Below are positions 37,640-48,180 of a stretch of 64,000 nt of DNA, piece by piece. Position numbers and translations under genes: made by a program. This DNA comes from Stenopsyche tienmushanensis (taxonomy: Eukaryota > Arthropoda > Insecta > Trichoptera > Stenopsychidae). The notes beneath the pieces were generated by a model, which was given only the letters and a program-made list of their open reading frames with translations, searched no databases and was not told the origin of the DNA. Position 1 is the first letter of the stretch. Each line of letters opens with the position of its first letter. The stretch is taken from the NCBI GenBank assembly GCA_008973525.1, contig WACJ01000076.1, forward strand, positions 124,001-188,000, given 5' to 3'.

Positions 37640-39760
37640 CAAACATTAGTAATTGTATTATTTTAAATACAAGTACACAAAAATAAAAAAGTCAATTGCT
37701 GATATTATTCAAAGTGTAACTAAAAAAAATATTGATTTAATAAAAACAATAATTTATTTAAAAAGACATAGAAAAGGTGATTTTTCAGGTTGAAAATTAT
37801 ATTGAGATATATATTTCATAAATTCTAAGCATCTTGATATATTTTAGAATTGAACAAATATTCATTATTCACGAATGTCAAATTGTTTCGATGTTCCCCC
37901 GAGCGTTGATATAGAACATGGCATACCCATGGGTATGGGTATTTCTCTCTGGTAGTGTAATTTTCAACTATTTACTGGAAGAATCTTGCTAAAACTACAA
38001 GCTAACTATTTTAGTAATGCGGTGGGTAGAGATAATTTGATGAACTCACCACCGTTACTAATCTCAGTTTGGATATCGAGAAGGAACATTAAACAAACCC
38101 AATTTGTTACCGAGGAGACGTCGTTTTGAAACTTTGTCAGATCACAATGATAAATTAACTCCAATCAGAGGTATGTTGACAATTCGTAATTATCGATCAA
38201 TATGACATTCGTATTGGTTGACAAATTAGCTTCTCAGAAGGGCAAAAGCCTTTCGAGACACGAACGAGTTATGTAATATATGTGAGTTGTTTGTTAGCAC
38301 ATATTTTTTTACTTTGGAAGATTAAACGAGTTTCATGCATGTTCCTTTTCTCGACTTGTGCCATGATTATTTAAATTCCTCACCACTGAAACCGACCCCA
38401 GTTGTACAAATTAGAAATATGCTTCTAAAAGTTGAAGAAAAAGCTTATAAATATTTACAATAAACATTTTTAAAGCTTTTGCGATTGAATAATATGATAT
38501 ATTTTTGTAAATTTATAATACTACAACAAGATCAAAATCAAATTGAGTCGAATTAAAATTAGTCACTCTGAGAAAAAATATTGTTTTTCTAGACAATAAT
38601 GATTTTTTAAAACCAATTTAAGATCATTTGTTACTTCATTGATATAATAAAAAATATTTTCAAGTATAATTTTATAACGTCATATGGAAATTCGCGTATC
38701 TCCCTAATTTTAAATTCAATATGCACATTCTTTATTTGTGTTATCTTTCGTTAAATGAAAAAAATGGAATTTGCCTCTAAAGCGTCTGTTCTGTTATATT
38801 AAAACACGCAGTTAATATTCACAAAAGAGTAACATTTTGTCTTGAATGAATATAAATTTGGCATTGGGTCTTGTATGGATACACAAAAGCCTTTTTATCA
38901 GATGTAACTCTAAAAAGAAAAGTTGCCCTAGGAATCATGCATAAATTATTTAAATATGAAACCGCGACAGATTAATAAAGCTCCCGCATTCAAAGGAGAA
39001 AGTAAGTTTTGCAGATGTCATCCCATATCAGACCCTAATATCTGAAACTGGCGAGACCTCGAAATTGGATATTCTGATTTTATGATTTTTGACATTCGCC
39101 TTGGAATTGAATACTTAAAGACGAAATGGATTTTCCGACCCGAACGTGAATATTATGTAAAAAAAATATGTTATGCAAAATTCAATCTGTGTAAAATTAT
39201 AACCTCTTCAAAATTGTCCAATAACGACCGAAATAAAAGTTAAAATGACTAATATTAGAGTTATTTTCGTGTTGCAAAAAAGAGATGCGACAAAGCAAGA
39301 TTGCGAATAGTGTTGTAGATATTTATGTAGAGTGTGTCCGATTTATGCTTGCGAGACAGATTTTTACCTATATCCTTTGTTTCCGGAGCGCAATACGTCT
39401 ACCGGAATGTTGAGATCGAAACTGATAAAAAAATATATCTACTCGACATAATCTATCAAAATGAAAAGAGTCAATAGGAATGTGTCTCTTGAAATACTAC
39501 AATATGGAATCTATATCGAGGGCAATATGATCCTTCGCATTTATCGGGGAATGACGCCAAATGGAGCAGAAATATTCCATAAGCTCTCGAGTCACCCCCG
39601 GGAACAAATAAACTTGTTATGAAAACTTAATCTCGTCCGACAACATTCCAAAAAATAAACGTCTCGCAATACGATATGCTTCGTTCAATATATATGTCAT
39701 TTATCATAATATTTTAAATATATATATATTATATATATATATATATTATATCTATGTGAA
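37640..39760. other. AT-rich stretch with no recognised gene
   Basis: No open frame of 60 codons or more was seen. A small palindrome, ATACCCATGGGTAT, sits at about 37,923-37,936. An (AT)n tract lies at 39,717-39,752. Confidence 0.45.
39717..39752 (+). repeat. (AT)n microsatellite, interrupted
   Basis: TA units interrupted twice by TATT. It directly precedes the segment shared with 47,984-48,010. Confidence 0.9.
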
Positions 39761-39763
39761 TCG

Positions 39764-40395
39764 GAGACAGAGACGGAGAGAGTGTCTTGCGTCTCATCAT
39801 ATACTCGTATATCGATGACAAGGTTTTACCGTAAAGGTACCCCTACACGTTTAAATATTGAGAAAAAAAGGATCCATGGCGCTTCATTTTCTATACCATG
39901 TTTCTATTTCTAATACAATTTATTATTTATTGAAATAATTATTTCAAACATTACATTTACGATTTCATTTATTCTTTTGCAATGTTCAATTAAATTTCCG
40001 ATCAAGTTTTACGAATACAAAGAATTGCTTGTACTTAAAATATTTGAACTTTTATTTTTCATAAAATACAAAATAGAGAGACATCACATCAATTATCAAC
40101 ATATGACAACAAAATAAACATTAAAGTTATAATGGAATTTGTCCGTGGAAAGCCACACAAATCAATTATATATATCCAACAAATGCATTATTTTGTTACT
40201 AAAATTGAAGACACACATATATATTGTTTATATTTACGCAAAGAAATAAACGAATATTGTGTTCTATCAAAAGTGTTAAGGTTTAATTATTGAGATACAA
40301 GCTTGACTCATGCTGCGCGATCCTGGGAGAAAATTAGATTTGTGTGGACGATAAGGGGTGAATATACGAATACAACTCACTAATCAAAGGGTTAA
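39764..40395 (+). mobile_element. TTAA-ended element, copy 2 (5' end unresolved)
   Basis: Positions 39,764-39,790 are identical over 27 bp to 47,984-48,010, which is internal to copy 3. Positions 39,978-40,395 align with 55,150-55,558, sharing ATCAATTATCAA, GACAACAAAATAAA, GAATTTGTCCGT, TTTACGC.AAG.AAT and GCTGCGCG. Here 55 kb has an extra block of about 60 bp. The 3' end is ACTAATCAAAGGGTTAA at 40,379-40,395. The 5' terminus was not found, perhaps lost in the (AT)n tract. Confidence 0.55.
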
Positions 40396-42460
40396 ACTTG
40401 CTTAGAGAGGGTTGACTAAAAATATTAATACTTATGTTACGATTTCCAAATTTTTTTTATTATGATAAATTTAAAATTAAAATCACCTTTCACAAATATG
40501 AAAGATAAAATGCCTTTACGCTTTTTATAAATTGTGTGTTGTATCAAAAAGTATTAAAACAGACAGTAAATGTTTAGAGAAAGTTTAATTAAATGCAGCG
40601 GCACAAATATGCCATATAACTTTGAAGTACAAAATGCCGTTACCTCGTTTGTAATTTACATTACTTTTTACGATGTCATACTGAAAACTTTGACGATATA
40701 CTTTGCAAATTTCAACAAAAGTCCGCATCACGAAATATGTTATATGTGTATAAAATAGCTTCTGCAAAATTTTTAATACCACCGTGAAAAAACTCAAATA
40801 TTGCACATCTTTGTGGGAACGTCAGCTTTTAAAAATATTACCTTATGAATACGCATATTATTAGAGCTCAAATTTATTAAAAGTGTGGCAAGTGATCACA
40901 TTTTTAAAATGTATACACGTTAAAAAAATCATATTGAAGTGTTTGACACTAGTAAAAGGGCAAAAAAAAGGCATTTTTAAACTTATAGGTAACCTCCTTG
41001 TATCACGGTATTTCTATAACATGGGTTTTTTCTAGAATTAAAATTCATTTTTACAAATGGATACATACATTTTTAACCTCATAATTATACTTATTTTAAA
41101 AAAATAAGACCGTCAATATTGAATGTGTGCTGGAAATAATTATCTCCAGAATTAGTTTAAATTGTAAGTCTAATCGAGCCATCTAAGAACAGAGTGGATG
41201 TAATAGCAAAACTAAATATTGAACGAGTTCTACATAAAAGATTCTGATGAAACAAATTTGATTTAAATTGTATCTGAGAAAATAAAATATTAAAAGAATG
41301 ATAATACAGATGGTTACAATGAAGTAGTTAAACATTTAGCCATAAAAAATATTTGCATAATACAGCATTATTTTGGAACCAAAGGCTGTGTTATGTGAGG
41401 ATTATCTGCCATTTTATAACAGTCAGCTTTTCACTATTCCAAATAGTTTAAAATTTTCATAAAAAATCTACATGTACTTAGTGTAGATAACAAGGCAGCG
41501 GAGAAGCTGGAGAATTACGAGTATAATAGGACATCAAAAAGACGTTAGGGTTAGGGCTTGCAATTTACAGTCAAATTGATTGATCGGATTTTTTTTTCTT
41601 TTCCATAAATTTTCAATTTTTTTCAAATAACGCTTCAGTATTATTTATATTATAATATATTAATGATCCCCGAATCAGCTTCTTTATATCCAAACTACAA
41701 TAGCTTCGCTTATGATAAGACAATGCCTTAAAGTTTTTAAAATTTAGCAGTCGGTAAAAAGATGAATACGAAAAAAATACATGTTACGACGAAGAGAAAT
41801 GTCGTTAGATAATTACAAAAGATACGGTTCTTCGAAACTTAGAAAGTCGAGGATAATGGAAGTACTTTTTTCATTCCGCTCTATATGGGAGAACGACATT
41901 CTAGCGAAGAAATTCTAAAACTTCAGTTTCATTAAAGTCTCGTAAATTTTAAAACTATGCTAATACCGGTATACTTTGTATTTCGAAACGGTTTCTAAAT
42001 CTTCAACGGCGGAATGGAAGCATTATACGCTTTGTATCTTCTTATTTTTTCCATTTAGTCTTTTCTCCTCGCCGCTAAAGATCGCAGGAAATTTTCATGG
42101 GATGAGCTTTATAAATGTGCCTTCAACATTTGATGTAAAAAGAAATGTGGGATCCGCCAAATGGATGGATGTAATATATGAGCGAATTACGATGCTGTGT
42201 CGTATTATGTGTTTAACCTTTTAACTGCCGGCGAGTTTAGAGACATTCGAAATTGCGTAAAAAGTTGTTTGACTTATATAATTTATTGTGTAGAGGCGAC
42301 TTGTGTATCCTAACATATGCATGTATGTAACATGTTGTCCTACGAGATCATTTACGGTTTTTGAGCATTTCTTGTTCAGGGTTGTCACAACACATAATTA
42401 ATATTTTTTGTTAATTATATATATACACGCCTTTAAAATAGATTATTTATTTAAAGTTAT
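40396..42460. other. AT-rich stretch with no recognised gene
   Basis: Frames of 82 codons or fewer, unrecognised. TTAGGGTTAGGG near 41,545 is two units only. A TTAACCTTTTAACTGCCGGCG near 42,213 resembles the start of a TTAA-type element, but no partner end was found. Confidence 0.4.
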
Positions 42461-42464
42461 CAGA

Positions 42465-43215
42465 CAGCGACTGGCTGGATTGGAGGTTCATTATCAATCG
42501 AACCCATTTCCTGCGCTGCTGTATGGTCTGTTCCAGATTACCAGGTTAGGGTCTTCCACTGATCTTTTAGCCCCACGGGAAACGTTATGCGCGGAGCGTC
42601 CAGGTGCTCGTCCCTTTCGCTCCACACTCTCCGGAGGAGGCCAGGTTTTCGCGGGAAAGACTAGCTTCAGACCATGTGCACTCAAAGGTGCGATGGAGGA
42701 AGAAGGACCAAGGCTACGCTCAATTCAAGGGATATACTTCCGCGGGTTCATTGCCATCACGAGTCCAACCTCAGTTTGAATGAGGATGCAGCAGATGACG
42801 GACTGCCCCTTCCCCATGGTACTCGTATCGGTTCGGTCTTTTTTAGTACTTAGCCACGGAGACGAGTCACCGTTCGAACAGCCTAAAACCGTTCTCTCCT
42901 GTTTGCCTAGGCTGTTAAGGATGGTGGCGAGCTCTCGACACAGTCTCCACCGACTACTGTAATCGGCTGTTTCACACACCCCTTTATGGGCGCGCAGCAC
43001 AGGGTGACCCGCGCACCCAACTCATGTTAGCTGGGCTACCCCAGCAGCGTTTGATGTTGTTTGAACCGACGAGGCTACTTTTGCATACCTTTAATCCACA
43101 TCATTACCCCAGGGGTTCGACCGTTGCTCACGGGCGTAGGGTTGGCTCGGCCCCTGGGGTTTTATGGGTGGGCATCGTGGAGTTTAACACCCACTCGGAC
43201 CAATAAGGACAGTTT
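42465..43215. mobile_element. GC-rich island, probable non-LTR retrotransposon 3' fragment
   Basis: About 750 bp of GC-rich sequence with sharp edges in AT-rich DNA. Frames are broken on both strands (123 codons plus, 91 codons minus). The last part contains GTGGAGTTTAACACCCACTC, a GTG...CAC-type fold reminiscent of the 3' untranslated ends of some non-LTR elements. No reverse transcriptase or endonuclease motif was seen. The composition and edges are observed; the class is inferred, and a SINE or a fragment of another repeat is possible. Confidence 0.35.
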
Positions 43216-43232
43216 TTTTAGATGGCACTTTG

Positions 43233-43413
43233 ACCAAAATAAATTCAGTTACATAGCATAGATCATTCCATTGGGCAGCCCTGATGAATTCTGTTAAATT
43301 TATTTAAAAATGAAATGTAAACACCAAGATATGAAGACATCAATACCATAATATTTTTTAAGTATTAAATTTTTTTTATCTTTTCTGCGAAAAATTATGT
43401 CACCGGTGAGGTG
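43233..43413 (+). repeat. Dispersed repeat R3, copy 2
   Basis: Partner of 29,875-30,078, with the palindrome TCACCGGTGA at 43,400-43,409. It lies between the GC-rich island and the receptor exon, and ends about 40 bp from the exon's splice donor, so it is within the intron. Confidence 0.6.
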
Positions 43414-43454
43414 CTTACAATTGTAATACATATGTTTGAAAAAAAGTAAGTTAC

Positions 43455-43656
43455 CTTCTGAGCTGACGCTTGCTGAGAATGACGGCCATGAGGGCGATGT
43501 TGGCGAGGACGCCGAGGGCGCCCAGGGCGCAGACTAGGGCGGCCTCCGTGTCACCGGCGGGCCTGCACTGGAACATCCGCGTTCCGTTCAAGCTCGAGTT
43601 TGCCGGAGATCCTGATCCGAATCGAAGATTGGCTCCTATCATAGCCACCGCAGATC
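43455..43656 (-). CDS. Exon of a rhodopsin-family GPCR (N-terminus and TM1)
   Basis: A 202-bp coding exon with an acceptor (TTTTTACAG, AG at 43,658-43,657, after a T-rich tract) and a donor (AAG|GTAAC, GT at 43,454-43,453). The frame enters with two bases of a split codon and leaves with two bases. Residues include NSSLNGT with two N-glycosylation sequons, then FQCRPAGDTEA, then a hydrophobic helix (LVCALGALGVLANIALMAVI) followed by LSKRQLRR. The G.L.N pattern within the helix and the basic end fit TM1 entering the first intracellular loop of a class A receptor. An in-frame ATG occurs at 43,642-43,640, so translation could begin there or in an earlier exon. GC content is much higher than the flanks. 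Receptor subtype not recognised; no further exon was found in the window. Confidence 0.65.
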
Positions 43657-43659
43657 CTG

Positions 43660-45246
43660 TAAAAATATAAGATTATATAAAAGGATTAGCCAGTTCAAGT
43701 GTTACAAACTACAAACTAATTATAGACTTGTTTTTTCTGACTAATAATTGCACTTTCATTGTGACCTTTATAGGTTCTTATCTTTTTGTAATCATTTTTC
43801 TCATATAAGTGGACAATATTCGATTATTTAATTACATCATTTTTAAATATACATCGAAAGGAAATAATTGACATTTGACTCAATAAACTCTACTTTTAGC
43901 AATTTATGATGCTTTTGGAATTATTAATGCACAATATTTTGACCATTTCGAGATAAGCTAGCCGAATTTAAAGCAATCAAATTATTACAGTTCAATTGCA
44001 TTGCAAATATATCTTTTTTTAAAATGATAACAGCATGCTGTTATAATCAGCAATATTTGAAAATATTGATAATATTTTCAAATCAGAGTAAAAGAAAATA
44101 ACGCATATGTCTTGCTTAAAACAAAGATTGGTTAATTACGCAATTTTTTTTTAAATTCCATACTTTAATTTTGGTGTATCATATATCAATCGAGGAAAAA
44201 TATATCTTTGCAAATGTATAATAATTGTCAGCATACTTTGGATGGATTGAATAATGTATGATTGGGTCCAGTGACAGACTATAAATGATTCATCGAGTTT
44301 TACTACCGTTGACCGCACAAAGTGTGCCATCTGTAACAATGTTCTCATAAATCGATATATATAATATAAAACGGCAAGAGTGTCCTAATAGTCCCGAACT
44401 CCTCCCTATATTTTTCGAATCGACAGATTCCAGCAAATAAACGAAAACGCCAACGATCGAATAAAGCTGATCATCATTTTCATAAAACCAGTGCAGGCGG
44501 GCTAAAATAACAACGGATCTCCCAAAAATAACTGTGTAGTTCGGCCGATGTTTTCATAAAAAAAAAGTCAAATGGGTTTGGCGAAATTCTAACGGTCGAA
44601 TAAGCATTACAAATAGCAGATATAAATCACTCACTTTATCGACAAATGATAAACAAATAAAAATAGGTTCGATTGTAGGGGTGTAAAAATAAAGCGCACA
44701 TTAACGAAGCTCTGAAAATATTTTCCCCTCGCAAACGAGCGGACCCTATTTCTACACCCCTCGTTGTGTATCGAATTTATTTATCTTTTTATTTGGGAAA
44801 CTTCAAACGGTCACAGCCTCGCAGTATTCTTTTTATGTTCTGGACGGGATCAAGCTCCCTATACGTTTTCCATATAAATTGTCTTCCCATAAAATGTGCC
44901 GTGAGAAGATTCACGATGTTTTCGCAATAGACGAATCAATTCTGAAACTTGACAAAAAACTTATTCATTCATGAAAGTTCGCAACCCGAGTAGTTGCGGC
45001 CCTAAGATCGCCCTCGATTATATCAAACCGACTGCTGCGAACACATCTTCCTTACATAAAATTCAGGACTTATTGTTTTCAAGTTTCAAGCAAACCATGA
45101 ATTCGTTATATGTATCCAAAACTTCCGACAACATCCACCAAACTGTTTTGTTCTCCGAGGACATAAAAAAAAATCCATCGGATATGAAGCTTCTTGATCC
45201 CGTCCCCGAAGAAAGAAAGCGAGAAGTAACAACCTCTGTTGCGCAA
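43660..45246. other. AT-rich intron-like stretch
   Basis: Sequence upstream of the receptor exon on the minus strand. No second exon was recognised. The first 92 codons of a plus frame from 44,971 precede the mariner remnant B and are themselves unrecognised. Confidence 0.4.
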
Positions 45247-45482
45247 CGCGTAACTGTTCATTTTCTCGTAAACGAAGGCGTGAAGTTTGGTGATGCCATT
45301 CTAAGTAAGACCCAAGTATTTGATTGGGCTCGAAACATTCATGAAGGTCTGAAAGCCGAAAAACGATGACTGCGGTATTTTGGCACTTGAAAAGTATTTT
45401 ACGGTTTGATTTTGTATATGATAAACTGACGGTGAATGCGTTCTACGAATGCCAGCTGTTAGAGAACGCTAAGGTTGCTTAA
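45247..45482 (+). pseudogene. Mariner-family transposase remnant B
   Basis: From 45,247 the frame reads RVTVHFLVNEGVKFGDAILS, then KTQVFDWARNIHEGLKAEKR, resembling the N-terminal helix-turn-helix of a mariner group (F.KEGVK...ALSKTQV.DWAR.FHEGR). One frame over, from 45,366, MTAVFWHLKSILRFDFVY and then NAFYECQLLENAKVA correspond to the VFWD..G.L..DF.....INA.YYC.LL segment of the catalytic domain. The region between, with the TGDE motif, is deleted, and the HDN and SPD regions are absent. Repeat R1 copy 2 follows directly. Confidence 0.7.
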
Positions 45483-45498
45483 ATGAAAACGAATAATA

Positions 45499-45673
45499 AC
45501 GCGATGCGCAACAGAGGATGATACTTTTCGCCTTTTTTCTTCAGTGACGGGATTAAAAAGTTTCCTATCAATGGAATAAATGCGTTTCTAATAAAGAAAA
45601 CTATATAGAAAAATATGATTCTCCATTTATATTTTTATATATTTCACTAACACATTTGTACAGCAAAATTCCG
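45499..45673 (+). repeat. Dispersed repeat R1, copy 2
   Basis: Same-orientation partner of 841-1,015. It begins 17 bp after the last recognisable mariner residue of remnant B, so R1 may be the 3' untranslated end of that mariner lineage; the copy at 841 would then be a solo 3' end. The alternative is an independent insertion. Confidence 0.7.
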
Positions 45674-47440
45674 ATTTATATTTGTATCGTTCTCGTACCT
45701 CTCAGCGTAACAAATTACGAAGAGGTAAAATCATGCTACTTGCATATAATAAAATTATACATCTGAATCTCGAAGAAAACAAAGAGGCTTTTAAAATACG
45801 TAACAAAACAAGCTAACAAATTAATTTAAATAATGAATTTCATAACGTTGTCGATGAATTAGGCCAATCAGGCCAAATGCTACCAACTTCTGACTAGTTC
45901 ATTATATAGTCAAATACACCATTTTGTATTCTTCAACATTGTAAATCGTATAATTATATTAATCAACAGTTTCCTTGGAAATGTTTTAAAAGGTGAAGAA
46001 GGCTCAAAGTGAGTGAAATCCGAAGCAGGTTGCAGAAAAGTTACTCATTTCTCTGAAAATATCAGGCAGTTCGCATTCTATGAAAATATAATATAACACG
46101 AAATCCTAAGTTTGAAAGACAAAAGTACTAAAATATTTATACATAGGCACATTTATATTATGTTAGCAAACAAAACAACCCTATTTTTAGATGAGACGTA
46201 ATTCCATCAACGATTTGGAAGAATGAATGATCAAGCAATAGCGACGACCTTCTCGGGTAATAATTATTTCTAGAAGAAGATGCTTTTTATTTGGCAACAC
46301 AGCCTTTAAGATCTTAAAAAAGAAAAGCTTAAAACTCGTCAATTATAAATGGCGACAAAAAGTTAGAAAATCATGTCAATTGTATTGAAAAAATAATGTG
46401 TAAAAATAAAAATGTAAAAAAATAAAATCAATTTTTTCAAAATTCTGAACTAGAATACCCTTCCTTAAGTTGGTTAAAAAAAAGCAAAGATATGCGTTCG
46501 ATTAAAAAGGGAATAATTGAGAATGACAAGAAAATAACCCTCCAAGATTACTATTGGTATTACAGTGATCACGAAATATTATGATCACCATTTAATAGAT
46601 CAAACTGTAGAATAAGGCAGTCAGAATAAATAATTTTAAAGCATATTATATTAAAGGAAACCATGAAATTAAAAATGAAATGTAGCTCATACAGCGCGGA
46701 ATTCTTTGTTTTCGTATGCAATTTAAGTTCAAAAATACTTGAATAAGTTTAACATACAAAAGTAGACGTTGTGCTTCTGCATAAACGTAAATATACAATT
46801 TTCTCTGTATATTCAGGAATTTCAACTTATTTGCGGAAATTTTACACTCATACAATGCATTCTTTTGAACGTTTACAAAAGACTCGGCTTCCCAAATAAA
46901 GAGTAAGTTTTCAATTCTCTTATCTAAAGAATTTTCATCAATTGAAATTAAACTTTTTATGCTTATACTTGTAGAATAAATTTAATCATACATTAACGAG
47001 GAAAATTATATTTCGATCGCAATCTGATTGTCGCAGCGACTCATTTGAATTTAGTATTCGAAATTAGGTTTGAAAACCATTTGATTGAATGCTAATAAAA
47101 AGCTCAGCATCATATTGTTCGTCGATAAGCTCTAATCGTTCGCGGTCAGCGGTTTTTGGAATATATGCGCGATACATATACCTTATTATTTTATGCAATA
47201 TTCGCAATTTTGGAAGACTTCCAAATATAATTTTCTTTTATTGCAATTTAAGCTTGTCATAATCAACTGCAACAGAAGAAATATATATTTAGTGCATAAC
47301 AGTGCTTAAGATAAAATTAAAACGAGCGAAACTGGTTGATGGTGAGTATCACAACAAGTTTGTTGATTAAAATCTTTGAAATATGTTTGAACAGCTAGTA
47401 TAATAACAACCAATTAAAGATATTTATATTACTATCTATA
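45674..47440. other. AT-rich stretch with no recognised gene
   Basis: Frames of 69 codons or fewer and no recognised repeat. Confidence 0.45.
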
Positions 47441-47443
47441 ATA

Positions 47444-47582
47444 ATGTAAAACGTCCATTTTAATTTGTAAAACGTCCAGTTTGATTTGTAAAGCGTCCAA
47501 TTTGATTTGTAAATCGTCCAATATGATATTGAAAACATCGAATTTGGTTTGTAAAACGTTCAATTTGAAGTGAAAAACCCGT
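47444..47582 (+). repeat. 21-bp tandem repeat array, locus 3
   Basis: Six consecutive 21-bp units with core TGTAAAACGTCCAATTTGA, the fifth being the TATTGAAAACATCG variant and the sixth starting GTTTG, ending with the cap AAGTGAAAAACCCG. This is the cleanest of the three arrays, and its unit order matches locus 1. Confidence 0.85.
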
Positions 47583-47898
47583 AGTATTTATAGGATTTCG
47601 ATTTTTTTGATAACTAAGCAAAAATTAAATCGCATAGAATTTGTGCATTTGGAATTATTTATAGTCAAAGAGCTGGAAAGCACTATCGTTATAAAGGCTG
47701 AAAATATCAAATTCTTTTTTTTAATATTAAGAGTGAAACATTGAAATACTGAATTTCAGATGAAGCAATTATAAATATCACTATCTTCATCAGTGGAAGT
47801 TCAAAACGCAGTTGTTAATAGATGCACTAGGAGAGTATATTGAAGAGTGAATATAATGAATCTCATTTTAAAATGAAATCAATCATCAATTTCGTCAT

Positions 47899-48180
47899 TT
47901 AATCTTTTGAAGAGTACAATCGCGTATTTGCGATCGAATTCTAGTGGTTCAAAAAAAGCATTCTTGTATCTTGATTTCGAAGAGAGACAGAGACGGAGAG
48001 AGTGTCTTGCACGTTGAGCTCGAAGATTGTGAATCGGAGAGTGTCTTGCGTGCATTATACGATTGTATAGATCGCCCAAATAACCCAAATTAATCGATTT
48101 CAAGTCTATTATTTATGTTTACAAGAAGAAATGAATTTAAAATTGTCATTTTAAAATTAACTCACTATTCAAAAGGTCAA
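47899..48180 (+). mobile_element. TTAA-flanked non-autonomous element, copy 3
   Basis: 282 bp from TTAA at 47,899 to CTCACTATTCAAAAGGTCAA at 48,161-48,180, the last TTAA having decayed to TCAA. The terminal sequences TTAATCTTTTGAAGAGT and the complement of the right end (TTGACCTTTTGAATAGT) form an inverted repeat of about 17 bp, matching at 14 positions. It has an internal duplication of GAGAGTGTCTTGC (about 47,998 and 48,036). Shares its left part with copy 1 and 27 identical bases with copy 2. Confidence 0.65.

Noticed and set aside
37923..37936. Palindrome ATACCCATGGGTAT as a binding site
   Set aside because: An isolated 14-bp palindrome in 64 kb has no supporting context.
41545..41556. 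TTAGGGTTAGGG as telomeric sequence
   Set aside because: Only two units and the vertebrate-type hexamer; expected by chance in AT-rich DNA.
42408..42779. 123-codon plus frame in the GC-rich island as a gene
   Set aside because: The frame matches no family and its edges do not coincide with splice sites; it is better explained as repeat-derived.
43100..43115. tRNA-like B box (GGGGTTCGACCG) inside the GC-rich island
   Set aside because: No A box at the required distance and no cloverleaf could be drawn.
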